Program-made: the position numbers and the translations under genes
The notes under the pieces: model-generated
Database searches by the model: none
What the model was told of the DNA's origin: nothing
The model's input: only the letters and a program-made list of their open reading frames with translations
NCBI GenBank assembly: GCA_034440615.1
Contig: JAOTOM010002944.1
Location: forward strand, 1-64,000
Reading direction: 5' to 3'
From: Ashinkailepas kermadecensis
Taxonomy: Eukaryota > Arthropoda > Thecostraca > Neolepadidae
DNA: 64,000 nucleotides
Shown: piece after piece, positions 1-12,096 of the stretch
Layout: the number at the start of each line of letters is the position of its first letter
Numbering within the stretch: the first letter of the stretch is position 1

Positions 1-2590
1 AACATCAAAAATGGTCCCGACAAGCTCGGCCAGCCGCCAAATGATACATTGTCTCGTGCATCGCCGGTATGTAATGTATGTCGCCGGTATAAATGTATGT
101 TGCCGGTGTATAATGCGTGTCGCCGGAATACAATATATGTTGCTGGTGTGTAATGTATGTCGCCGCTATACAATACATGTCGCCAGTGTGTAAGATGTGT
201 CGATGCTATGTATTGCATGCTGCCGGTCTGCAATGTGTGTCTCGGGTATACCATATATGTCGCCGGTGTGTAATGTATGTCGCCGGTGTGCAATGTATAC
301 CGCCGGTGTGTAATGTATGCCGCCGGTGTACAATGTATACCGCCGGTATGTAATGTGTGTCGCCGGTGTGTAATGTATGCCGCCGGTGTGTAATGTATAC
401 CGCCGGGTGTAATGTATATCACCGGTGTATAATGTATGTCACCGGTGTGTAATGTATGCTGCCGGTGTGTAATTTATGTCGCCTGTGTGTAATGTATGTC
501 ACCGGTGTGTAATGTATGTCACCGGTGTGTAATGTGTCGCCGGTATGTAATGCATGTCGCCGGTGTGTAATGTATGTCACCGGTGTGTAATGTATGCCAC
601 CGGTGTGTGATGTGTCGCCGGTATGTAATGCGTGTCGCCGGTGTGTAATGTATGTCACCGGTGTGTAATGTATGTCACCGGTGTGTAATGCACGCCACCG
701 GTGTGTAATGCACGCCACCGGTGTGTAATGTGCCGCCGGTGTGTAATGTATGTCACCGGTGTGTAATGTGTGTCACCGGTGTGTAATGTATGTCACCGGT
801 GTGTAATGCATGTCGCCGGTGTGTAATGCATGTCACCGGTGTGTAATGTATGGCACCGGTGTGCAATATGTGGCACCGGTGTGTAATGTGTGGCACCGGT
901 GTGTAATGTGTGTACCCGGTGTGTAATGTATGGCACCGGTGTGTAATGTGTGGCACCGGTGTGTAATGTGTGGCACCGGTGTAATGTGTGTCACCGGTGT
1001 GTAATGTGTGTCGCCGGCGTGTAATATATGTAACCGGTGTGTAATGTGTCACCGGTGTGTAATATGTGTCGCCGGCGTTTAATGTATGTCATCGGTGTGT
1101 AATGTATGTCACCGGTGTGTAATATGTGTCGCCGGCGTGTAATGTATGTAACCGGTGTGTACTGTATGTCACCGGTGTGTAATGTGTGTTGCCGGTGTGT
1201 ATTGTATGTAACCGGTGTGTAATGTATGTCACCGGTGTGTAATGTATGTCACCGATGTGCAATTTGTGTCGCCGGCGTGTAATGTATGTCACCGGTGTGT
1301 AATGTATGTCACCGGTGTGTAATGTATGTAACCGGTGTGTAATGCATGTCGCCGGTGTGTAATGTATTTCACCGATGTGCAATGTGTGTCACCGGTGTGC
1401 AATGTATGTCACCGGTGTGTAATATGTGTCGCCGGCGTGTAATGTATGTCACCGGTGTGTAATGTATGTCATCGGTGTGTAAGGTATGTCACCGGTGTGT
1501 AATGTATGTCGCCGGTGTGTAATGATGTCACCGGTGTGTAACGTACGTAACCGGTGTGTAATACATGTCGCCGGCGTGTAATGTATGTCACCGGTGTGTA
1601 ATGTGTGTCACCGGTGTGTAATGTATGTCACCGGTGTGTAATGTGTGTCACCGGTGTGAAAATGTGTCGCCGGCGTGTAATATATGTAACCGGTGTGTAA
1701 TGTATGTCACCGGTGTGTAATATGTGTCGCCGGCGTGTAATGTATGTCACCGGTGTGTAATGTATGTCACCGGTGTGTAATGTGTGTCACCGGTGTGTAA
1801 TGTATGTAACCGGTGTGTAATGTATGTCACCGGTGTGTAATGTATGTCACCGGTATGTAATGTGTGTCGCCGGCGTGTATTGTATGTAACCGGTGTGTAA
1901 TGTATGTCACCGGTGTGTAATGTATGTCGCCGGCGTGTATTGTATGTAACCGGTGTGTAATGTATGTCACCGGTGTGTAATGTATGTCACCGGTGTGTAA
2001 TATGTGTCGCCGGCGCGTAATGTATGTCACCGGTGTGTAATGCATGTAACCGGTGTGTAATGTATACAACCGGTGTGTAATGTGTGTCGCCGGTGTGTAA
2101 TGTATGTCACCGGTGTGTAATGTACGTAACCGGTGTGTAATGCATGTCGCCGGCGTGTAATGTATGTCACCGGTGTGTAATGTGTGTCACCGGTGTGTAA
2201 TGTATGTCATCGGTGTGTAATGTGTGTCACCGGTGTGTAATGTGTGTCGCCGGCGTGTAATATATGTAACCGGTGTGTAATGTATGTCACCGGTGTGTAA
2301 TATGTGTCGCCGGCGTGTAATGTATGTCACCGGTGTGTAATGTATGTCACCGGTGTGTAATGTGTGTCACCGGTGTGTAATGTGTGTCGCCGGTATATAA
2401 TGTATATCGCTGGTGTGCAAAGCATACCGCCGGTGTGTAATGTATGTCACCGGTGTGTAATGTATGTCACCGGTGTGTAATGTGTGTCACCGGTGTGGAA
2501 TGTGTGTCGCCGGTATATAATGTATATCGCTGGTGTGCAAAGCATACCGCCGGTGTGTAATGTATGTCGCCGGTGTGTAATGATGCAGCG
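1..2590. repeat. 20-bp minisatellite, about 125 copies
   Basis: The stretch is a near-continuous head-to-tail array of a 20-bp unit close to TGTATGTCACCGGTGTGTAA. Variants include CGCCGGTGTG, CGCCGGCGTG and AACCGGTGTG, and there are a few 1-3 bp indels. Higher-order blocks recur: a CGCCGGCGTG unit followed by an AACCGGTGTG unit is seen many times. Most units carry the palindrome CACCGGTG. The array enters at the left edge, so its true length is unknown. If the phosphatase transcript continues past exon 8, this lies in its next intron or 3' flank. No coding signal is visible. Confidence 0.97.
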
Positions 2591-2655
2591 CTATCATGTT
2601 GCGACGCAGTGCTATCACGGCATAATGCGATTATAAGACAGGTGTGTATATCATG

Positions 2656-3212
2656 GTTATAAGACAGGTGTGTATATCATTGTGCCGGGGCTGCCCGGAC
2701 GGTGGTCACGGTTATCCGACACGTGTGTGTAGACTATGGTGCCGGGGCTGCCCGGACGGTGGTCACGGTTATCCGACACGTGTGTGTAGACTATGGTGCC
2801 GGGGCTGCCCGGACGGTGGTCACGGTTATCTGACACGTGTGTGTAGACTATGGTGCCGGGGCTGCCCGGACGGTGGTCACGGTTATCCGACAGATGTGTG
2901 TAGACCATGGTGCCGGGGCTGCCCGGACGGTGGTCACGGTTATCCGACACGTGTGTGTAGACTATGGTGCCGGGGCTGCCCGGACGGTGGTCACGGTTAT
3001 CCGACACGTGTGTGTAGACTATGGTGCCGGGGCTGCCCGGACGGTGGTCACGGTTATCCGACAGGTGTGTGTAGACTATGGTGCCGGGGCTGCCCGGACG
3101 GTGGTCACGGTTATCCGACAGGTGTGTGTAGACTATGGTCCCGGGGCTGCCCGGACGGTGGTCACGGTTATCCGACACGTGTGTGTAGACTATGGTGCCG
3201 GGCCTGCCGGAC
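2656..3212. repeat. 57-bp minisatellite, about 10 copies
   Basis: The 57-bp unit contains GGGGCTGCCCGGACGGTGGT and ends with a GTGTGTAGACTATGGTGCC-like segment. It starts about 25 bp beyond the proposed donor of phosphatase exon 8. Because 57 is a multiple of three, the minus-strand frame of exon 8 stays open through the whole array as a 19-residue repeat, ending at a stop near 2657. It could therefore be a C-terminal coding repeat, but an intronic or 3' array is the simpler reading. Confidence 0.95.
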
Positions 3213-3237
3213 CATGACCGTCGGTGTTGCACAGTAC

Positions 3238-3355
3238 CTGGAATGGTGACGCTGTCCTCGGGAAAGACGGCTACGTAGTGGTCTGAGTTGGGGGAGGACG
3301 TGCTGCGCGGCGCCCAGATGTACGCCAGGTACTCATCCAAGCTGGCAAAGTCCGC
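3238..3355 (-). CDS. INPP5K-like: 5-phosphatase exon 8: second half of SKICH domain
   Basis: The exon encodes ADFASLDEYLAYIWAPR, then DHYVAVFPEDSVTIP. The acceptor is CCGGCAG before GCGGAC. It enters in phase 0, matching the phase-0 end of exon 7, and the joined segment WDWIGLFR-ADFASLDEYLAYIWA has the 23-residue spacing usual for SKICH. The proposed donor is CCAG/GTACTG, leaving phase 1, and it is the weakest border in the model. If it is not used, the frame runs through the 57-bp array to a stop near 2657. The final SKICH strand is not identified. Confidence 0.82.
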
Positions 3356-3654
3356 CTGCCGGCCGTCGGACGGTTGAGTACGGTACGACAAGTATACACA
3401 GTCGGGTACAGTCACTGGGACCACTACAGCCCACTCAGCGGTGGCAGGGGCGAGCGAGGGGGGTCGGGGAGGGTCACACCAATCAGCGTCCACCAAGCGC
3501 ACAACTCGCCACTGTGCGGTGGCAGCGATCACGACTGGGCACAACGGGAGAGGACCGCTGACGACGACACCAAGACGCCGACGGCATGTTCACGACATGG
3601 ACTCGACCCAGGTCAAGGTCAAGCTCAGCCGAGTTAACCAGGTCCACACCACGG

Positions 3655-3892
3655 CCGTACTGGGATCCTGTCAGGGACCGGGTGGTGTCCGGCCGTGCTG
3701 GGATCCTGTCCGGGACCGGGTGGTGTCCGGCCGTGCTGGGATCCTGTCAGGGACCGGGTGGTGTCCGGCCGTGCTGGGATCCTGTCAGGAACCGGGTGGT
3801 GTCCGGCCGTGCTGGGATCCTGTCAGGGACCGGGTGGTGTCCGGCCGTGCTGGGATCCTGTCAGGGACCGGGTGGCGCTCGGCCGAGTCGAA
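3655..3892. repeat. 38-bp minisatellite, about 6 copies
   Basis: The unit is close to GGGATCCTGTCAGGGACCGG followed by GTGGTGTCCGGCCGTGCT. It lies in the large intron between phosphatase exons 7 and 8. The copies are almost identical, so it is young. Confidence 0.93.
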
Positions 3893-4704
3893 CGTCCGAC
3901 CCACGACTCTAGATATCGCCAAAGTGTGGAATTCACAAGGAAAGCAATACCTAAACAAAACTGTCTTCACCTCATGGGACACAGTTTTGACTTACTGAAA
4001 GCACTATCATGAAAAATTCAAGTCCACCTAGCTTCAGTATAGATATCAATTTCATTATACCCAATTCACTCCTTCATGCCATTAGAATGCGACCAGTAAA
4101 TTCTAGTTTTTTTTCTCGCATTTGCACCCACAAAAAAACACTGCCTATTCGTAGCATGTCAATACCATCTTATACACGTCACACTGCTGATTGCTTTTAA
4201 CGTGAACACAGGCTTGGCGTCGTTGCCCAACAAAATCACTTCAGAAGTAATTCTAGGGCACTGCCGAGAACGGCACACCACACCACACCACACCCTACCC
4301 GCACCGCACCGCACCGCCGCCGTGTCCGTGTCCCGCCGGAGTGGCGGCCCGACACGGACACGGACACGACACACACGACGCCGCCACACGCCGCCGCCAC
4401 GCGCCGCCGCCAGGGTCAAGCGGCAGACGCAGCGCGAAGCCGCCAAAACAAACGTCGCCATATGTAGCGATCATAAATATGGAGCGGCGGCCGGAGCGGC
4501 CGCCACCTGCAGGACAATGCCGGCGCGGCCGGCCGCCGGCTTTGATGTGGCGCGATTGCGGGCGTCACGCGCCGGCCGAGGTGACGGCTGTCAACACAGG
4601 TCGGCAGTACGGCAGCCGCCCCGCTCGTTCGGCCGGCCCACCGACGGCTGCCCGTGTGGCAGCGCGGCCGTACGTCCAGCGGCCGCTTACGGCGTGAGCG
4701 CCGA
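3893..4704. other. Intronic single-copy sequence, no gene seen
   Basis: AT-rich sequence (3900-4200) gives way to a GC- and CpG-rich block (4270-4700) with CACAC and CGCCGC runs. The open frames in the CpG-rich block lack homology that I recognise. Confidence 0.6.
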
Positions 4705-4912
4705 GTAACCCGTGTGATCTGCCCGTGTGGCCGCGGGGGTTACGGCGGGAGTGCCGAGTAAACCGTGTGATCTGCCCGTGTGGCCGCGAGGGTTACGGCG
4801 GGAGTGCCGAGTAACCCGTGTGATCTGCCCGCGTGACCGCGAGGGTTACGGCGGGAGTGCCGAGTAAACCGTGTGATTGCCCGTGTGGCCGCGAGGGTTA
4901 CGGCGGCAGTGT
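4705..4912. repeat. 53-bp minisatellite, 4 copies
   Basis: The unit begins GTAACCCGTGTGATCTGCCC and ends with a GTTACGGCGGGAGTGCCGA-like segment. There are four copies with few differences. Confidence 0.9.
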
Positions 4913-5375
4913 CCAGCAGTTCCGACCGCGATATTGGCTATTCGACGCAACAAACACGTGCGTTTCCAGTTGTGAAGTGAAAGGCTTCGAAGTGACCAGT
5001 CGGACGGTGGCGTCGGCGTCGGCTTCGGCCCCGTCCCGTCCCACCCGATCCCACACGAAGCCCGGCAACCAGATGACAATTGCCATGTAAGACATAATAG
5101 AGCAACCAAACCGAACAATAGAAAGCAACATGAGGAAGAGCGTGACAAAACTGAGTGTAACTTCGGCTGCCGGACACGCCACCGATCAGCGGATTGTCGG
5201 CGCAGCGGACGTGGCTCGGCAGTCGCGTGCGCCGGCCGTGGCTCGGCAGTCGCCGGCCCACCCACGTCCACAGCTCCAGCACAGCTGGCGCGGCTGGCAA
5301 GTCCGAGAGATGTGCTTCACTCCAAACCGTTCCCGGCGGCGAGTCGAACAGCGACGCGGCCAGTCGCACGCGACA

Positions 5376-7350
5376 CTGCCTGGCGGCGTCCCAATCGGTC
5401 CACGCGCGACACTGCCTGGCGGCGTCCCAATCGGTCCACGCGCGACACTGCCGGGCGGCGTCCCAATCGGTCCACGTGCGACACTGCCGGGCGGCGTCCC
5501 AATCGGTCCACGCGCGACACTGCCAGGCGGCGTCCCAATCGGTCCACGCGCGACACTGCCGGGCGGCGTCCCAATCGGTCCACGCGCGACACTGCCAGGC
5601 GGCGTCCCAATCGGTCCACGCGCGACACTGCCGGGCGGCGTCCCAATCGGTCCACGCGCGACACTGCCGGGCGGCGTCCCAATCGGTCCACGTGCGACAC
5701 TGCCTGGCGGCGTCCCAATCGGTCCACGCGCGACACTGCTGGGCGGTGTACCAATCGGTCCACGCGCGACACTGCCTGGCGGAGTCCCAATCGGTTCACG
5801 TGCGACACTGCCTGGCGGCGTACCAATCGGTCCACGCGCGACACTGCCGGGCGGCGTCCCAATCGGTCCACGCGCGACACTGCCGGGCGGCGTCCCAATC
5901 GGTCCACGCGCGACACTGCTGGGCGGTGTACCAATCGGTCCACGCGCGACACTGCCGGGCGGCGTCCCAATCGGTCCACGTGCGACACTGCCTGGCGGCG
6001 TTACAATCGGTCCACGCGCGACACTGCTGGGCGGTGTACCAATCGGTCCACGCGCGACACTGCCTGGCGGAGTCCCAATCGGTTCACGTGCGACACTGCC
6101 TGGCGGCGTACCAATCGGTCCACGCGCGACACTGCCGGGCGGCGTCCCAATCGGTCCACGCGCGACACTGCCTGGCGGCGTCCCAATCGGTCCACGCGCG
6201 ACACTGCTGGGCGGTGTACCAATCGGTCCACGCGCGACACTGCCTGGCGGCGTCCCAATCGGTCCACGCGCGACACTGCCTGGCGGCGTCCCAATCGGTC
6301 CACGCGCGACACTGCCTGGCGGCGTCCCAATCGGTCCACGCGCGACACTGCCTGGCGGCGTCCCAATCGGTCCACGCGCGACACTGCCTGGCGGAGTCCC
6401 AATCGGTCCACGCGCGACACTACCGGGCGGCGTCCCAATCGGTCCACGCGCGACACTGCCGGGCGGCGTCCCAATCGGTCCACGCGCGACACTGCCTGGC
6501 GGCGTCCCAATCGGTCCACGCGCGACACTGCCTGGCGGAGTCCCAATCGGTCCACGCGCGACACTACCGGGCGGCGTCCCAATCGGTCCACGCGCGACAC
6601 TGCCGGGCGGCGTCCCAATCGGTCCACGCGCGACACTGCCTGGCGGCGTCCCAATCGGTCCACGCGCGACACTGCCTGGCGGAGTCCCAATCGGTCCACG
6701 CGCGACACTACCGGGCGGCGTACCAATCGGTCCACGCGCGACACTGCCGGGCGGCGTCCCAATCGGTCCACGCGCGACACTGCGGGGCGGCGTACCAATC
6801 GGTCCACGCGCGACACTGCTGGGCGGCGTCCCAATCGGTCCACGCGCGACACTGCCGGGCGGCGTACCAATCGGTCCACGCGCGACACTGCGGGGCGGCG
6901 TACCAATCGGTCCACGCGCGACACTGCTGGGCGGCGTCCCAATCGGTCCACGCGCGACACTGCTGGGTGGCGTCCCAATCGGTCCACGCGCGACACTGCT
7001 GGGTGGCGTCCCAATCGGTCCACGTGCGACACTGCTGGGTGGCGTCCCAATCGGTCCACGCGCGACACTGCCGGGCGGCGTCCCAATCGGTCCACGCGCG
7101 ACACTGCCGGGCGGCGTCCCAATCGGTCCACGCGCGACACTGCCGGGCGGCGTCCCAATCGGTCCACGCGCGACACTGCCGGGCGGCGTACCAATCGGTC
7201 CACGTGCGACACTGCTGGGTGGCGTCCCAATCGGTCCACGCGCGACACTGCCGGGCGGCGTACCAATCGGTCCACGCGCGACACTGCCGGGCGGCGTCCC
7301 AATCGGTCCACGCGCGACACTGCCGGGCGGCGTCCCAATCGGTCCACGCC
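5376..7350. repeat. 36-bp minisatellite, about 55 copies
   Basis: The unit on the plus strand is CGACACTGCCTGGCGGCGTC followed by CCAATCGGTCCACGCG. It shows no indels over almost 2 kb, and its variants (GCCGGGC, GCTGGGC, GAGTCCC, GTACCAA) recur in blocks, which indicates segmental expansion. The period is a multiple of three and the unit lacks stops in most frames, which creates artefactual ORFs of over 680 residues on both strands. On the minus strand each unit contains CGCCAGGCAG/TGTCGCG, an acceptor-like string. Confidence 0.97.
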
Positions 7351-8340
7351 AGCACCGCTAACGGCGTAACACACACGTCGCGCCACAAATCACAGCCGGG
7401 TCCTATCGGTTTGTTGGAAACAACTTCATGAAGTCGTAGGTGCATCTGCAATTGACACAGGCGTTCAGAACGTTCACGGAACTCATCGAATTGCATTGCA
7501 TCTGAGAAACCCGATCGATAAAGGCGACACCAGATGTTCACGTAGTATTACGAAATCAAGGCGCGTTTGTAAAGGCGGAGCAGGGCGCCAAGGGCAGCCG
7601 ATTCTCAAACTGCTGTTTCCAGCCAGTGCTTAGTGGGAACAGCCCTACATCCTACACTGCTGAGGGCTCCACTGAACGCTCCCAAAAATAAGATGGGATT
7701 CCTCATTCGGTATATACATGCGTCGGTTTCAAGCGAGGGACCACCCACGGCGAAACAGTTGGCGGTGAAGGCTCGTGGATAGCTCACGGCCGTTGTGCCT
7801 CTGCAACGCCCACAAACCGTGACCTAATTGAGAAAATATTGCAATGAGGGATTACTCCATTCACCCCCTCCCTCCCTTGGCAGCGGCACTCAAGAATCGG
7901 CGCACCACTACCCTTGGCATCGATGTAGCCTACTGATGCGACACAGATGCCATGTCATCTCGCTGCATATTACCAACGTCCTTTCACCATTGGTATTTGT
8001 AGAATGGGGACTGCAGGCTAATAAGCGTGCCCCGTGCGCATAACTTGCGATGCAGTTCTCATGCAACAATTTCGAGCTTACTCCTGAGCATATTTTGTCA
8101 CATCGTTATCCTCACGCACCTGGCCCTCCTCAGCGTAAATTGTGATCAAGAAATGCTGGCATTATTTGACATGGGCCACAGCCATATACATGTTGTCTCA
8201 TACACCAATAAATAGTAGCGTAATTCGTATCTAGCTCGGGGTGCTCCAGCAGCCCAACTTCCTTTTGCACACTATCTACTTTTCCGTTGAGCACTGCCGA
8301 GTTTGTGTTATCAGTCACGGCGAGATGAGCTCAGTGCTGC
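7351..8340. other. Intronic sequence, no gene seen
   Basis: Ordinary mixed-composition DNA between two 36-bp arrays. I see no long frame with recognisable homology and no RNA gene. Confidence 0.6.
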
Positions 8341-10397
8341 TCGGATGCACGTTAGACGCGTCACAACGGTCCAATCACGGATGCACGTTAGACACGTCAC
8401 AACGGTCCAATCACGGATGTACGTTAGACACGTCACAACGGTCCAATCACGGATGTACGTTAGACACGTCACAACGGTCCAATCACGGATGTACGTTAGA
8501 CACGTCACAACGGTCCAATCACGGATGTACGTTAGACACGTCACAACGGTCCAATCACGGATGTACGTTAGACACGTCACAACGGTCCAATCACGGATGT
8601 ACGTTAGACACGTCACAACGGTCCAATCACGGATGTACGTTAGACGCGTCACAACGGTCCAGTCACGGATGTACGTTAGACACGTCACAACGGTCCAATC
8701 ACGGATGTACGTTAGACACGTCACAACGGTCCAATCACGGATGTACGTTAGACGTGCCACAACGGTCCAATCACGGATGTACGTTAGACGCGTCACAACG
8801 GTCCAATCACGGATGTACGTTAGACACGTCACAACGGTCCAATCACGGATGTACGTTAGACACGTCACAACGGTCCAATCACGGATGTACGTTAGACGTG
8901 CCACAACGGTCCAATCACGGATGTACGTTAGACACGTCACAACGGTCCAGTCACGGATGTACGTTAGACACGTCACAACGGTCCAGTCACGGATGTACGT
9001 TAGACACGTCACAACGGTCCAGTCACGGATGTACGTTAGACACGTCACAACGGTCCAATCACGGATGTACGTTAGACACGTCACAACGGTCCAATCATGG
9101 ATGTACGTTAGACGTGCCACAACGGTCCAATCACGGATGTACGTTAGACGCGTCACAACGGTCCAATCACGAATGTACGTTAGACACGTCACAACGGTCC
9201 AGTCACGGATGTACGTTAGACACGTCACAACGGTCCAGTCACGGATGTACGTTAGACACGTCACAACGGTCCAATCACGGATGTACGTTAGACACGTCAC
9301 AACGGTCCAATCATGGATGTACGTTAGACGTGCCACAACGGTCCAATCACGGATGTACGTTAGACACGTCACAACGGTCCAGTCACGGATGTACGTTAGA
9401 CACGTCACAACGGTCCAATCACGGATGTACGTTAGACACGTCACAACGCTCCAATCACGGATGTACGTTAGACACGTCACAACGGTCCAATCATGGATGT
9501 ACGTTAGACGTGCCACAACGGTCCAATCACGGATGTACGTTAGACACGTCACAACGGTCCAGTCACGGATGTACGTTAGACACGTCACAACGGTCCAGTC
9601 ACGGATGTACGTTAGACACGTCACAACGGTCCAATCATGGATGTACGTTAGACGTGCCACAACGGTCCAATCACGGATGTACGTTAGACGTGCCACAACG
9701 GTCCAATCATGGATGTACGTTAGACGTGCCACAACGGTCCAATCACGGATGTACGTTAGACGCGTCACAACGGTCCAGTCACGGATGTACGTTAGACACG
9801 TCACAACGGTCCAGTCACGGATGTACGTTAGACACGTCACAACGGTCCAGTCACGGATGTACGTTAGACACGTCACAACGGTCCAATCACGGATGTACGT
9901 TAGACACGTCACAACGGTCCAATCATGGATGTACGTTAGACGTGCCACAACGGTCCAATCACGGATGTACGTTAGACACGTCACAACGGTCCAATCACGG
10001 ATGTACGTTAGACACGTCACAACGGTCCAGTCACGGATGTACGTTAGACACGTCACAACGGTCCAATCACGGATGTACGTTAGACACGTCACAACGGTCC
10101 AATCATGGATGTACGTTAGACGTGCCACAACGGTCCAATCACGGATGTACGTTAGACGTGCCACAACGGTCCAGTCACGGATGTACGTTAGACACGTCAC
10201 AACGGTCCAGTCACGGATGTACGTTAGACGCGTCACAACGGTCCAATCACGAATGTACGTTAGACGTGCCACAACGGTCCAATCACGGATGTACGTTAGA
10301 CGTGCCACAACGGTCCAATCATGGATGTACGTTAGACGTGCCACAACGGTCCAATCACGGATGTACGTTAGACGTGCCACAATGGTCCAATCACGGT
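8341..10397. repeat. 36-bp minisatellite, about 57 copies
   Basis: The unit is GGATGTACGTTAGACACGTC followed by ACAACGGTCCAATCAC. It keeps an exact 36-bp register throughout. Variants GACGTGCC, GACGCGTC, CCAGTCAC and AATCATGG recur in a repeating higher-order order. It is unrelated in sequence to the 36-bp array at 5376-7350. All three forward frames and one reverse frame stay open for about 700 codons because the unit has no stop there. Confidence 0.97.
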
Positions 10398-11221
10398 TGG
10401 CAGTTGGCTCGCTGGCGAGGTGGGGTTAACGAGGTGCTCAAGATTACGACAAGACAAAACAAAAATCGCCAAATCCTCCGAAGGTCACCTTCTCCAGGCT
10501 TAATTCATCGCACTATTTCGGGACAAATTGGTAAGAACTGAATTTCCTGAGTATGGAAATGAAGTGACCGAAATTCGATATTTTATGGGGGTGGGGGTGA
10601 TTAGCCGGATATTCCTGAGCACCGGCAACTGTTTCGACAAAGTTCCATCTCTGCCAACAATTGACATCATGGTAGCACGACCGCCGCAGCGGGTCTACGT
10701 CTGTGTGCATATGTATTTCAGTGCACCTGGCTGCTTATTAGTTGCTACGGCGTGCGGACTGACCTGCTACATAACGTCCACCATCTCTCACGCAGACTGG
10801 CCGGGGCGAAGAGCAGCACGAGTGGGACTTCAGTCTACAATTGGGAGACGGGCATCCTACCTCAAGATTACGCATTCCCTTCAGTGCGTCTTGGACTGAG
10901 TGAAAATCAGTTTGTTGAACTCCCCCATTGTACACATACTAGACCAAAAAGTGGAATGCGTGTCACTTCTCGCATCATTATGTGATTTTACATTATGCTG
11001 TCTGGAGTCGCATGCACGCATAAAATGAATGCACGAACGTGTCTATCATACACCCATTTCATACCCGCAGCCCTCCCATGTTCCGTCTTCACGGTTGCGT
11101 CGTTAATCCTTGAGTGTATGTAAACGCGGATGTGGATACGCGGATGTGGATACGCGGGTGTGCATACGCGGTCATACAAATATGTGCATGTAGCTGCTTG
11201 TTGCTGTGAGAATGTTACCCG

Positions 11222-11452
11222 CGCATCAAGTGCGCAATATGCGTGCGCATATGCGCATATCAATGCGCATATCAAGATGAATATGCGCAATATGCGCATG
11301 TCAAGATGAATGCGCATATCAAGATGATATGATGATGATATGAATGCGATGATATGAATGAAGATGCGCATATGCCGATGCAAGATGCTCATATGCAAGA
11401 TGATATCAATGCGCATATCAAGGTGATGCGCATATCAAGTGCGCAATAAACA
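11222..11452. repeat. GCGCATAT / TCAAGATG-rich cryptic repeat
   Basis: Irregular repetition of ATGCGCATATCAAGATGA and its fragments, including ATGCGCATAT, which is nearly self-complementary. Alternating purine-pyrimidine stretches dominate. It is not a clean array. Confidence 0.8.
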
Positions 11453-11944
11453 GCTCGCTGTTATCCGCCAATGTTGGAACAGCGTGGTGGGAGTACAAAA
11501 GGCGTGACACCAGTCAGTCTGAGGCAAAGTCCCTCATGACATGAAAAGCAGCAGACGATTCCACGATGCTAGATTATGCCATTTCTAGTCACAACAAAAG
11601 AAAGCAAGTTTTGGTAAAATAAAGCCGGAAAGCAAAAAAGCAGGACATTGAACACAACACCGAACTTAAAACGGCCATGCTAAGACCGGCGCTGCCGATA
11701 CTTATAAACCCTTGTCAGGACATGACGCCACGCCCTTTTTTCTGTATTTTTCATTTGTAATAATTCAGATTAGGTGTTGGAGGATTCGAACAGGTATTCA
11801 AGCAGATAAAAATTGTATTTGATCCAAAATGCATTCACAGACACAGTGTCAAGCAATTTTCCAATTTTCCAAAGTATCCGTAAAGAACGTTCATAATTAG
11901 TATGGGCGCCGGGGCATGCTTGTAAGTCTTTCGACGTCCACAAG

Positions 11945-12096
11945 AAAACAGGACGCCACACCCCCGACTTAAGCTGGCGTGGTGTTATTCGTGCGCGATG
12001 TCGTAGACATGCCCTGTCCTGTCAAAACAGGACGCCACACCCCCGACTTAAGCTGGCGTGGTGTTATTCGTGCGCGATGTCGTAGACATGCCCTGC
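11945..12096. repeat. 79-bp tandem duplication (2 copies)
   Basis: A segment starting AAAACAGGACGCCACACCCC and running through GATGTCGTAGACATGCCCTG is repeated with an offset of 79 bp. The two copies are essentially identical, so the duplication is recent. Confidence 0.93.

Noticed and set aside
1..2590. CRISPR-like array
   Set aside because: Units are contiguous with no unique spacers, and the genome is eukaryotic.
5130..7431. ORFs of 685-745 residues on the plus strand
   Set aside because: They are translations of a stop-free 36-bp repeat in several frames at once; no frame is preferred and no domain is recognisable.
8241..10541. ORFs of 689-766 residues on both strands
   Set aside because: Same artefact: the 36-bp unit lacks stops in four frames.
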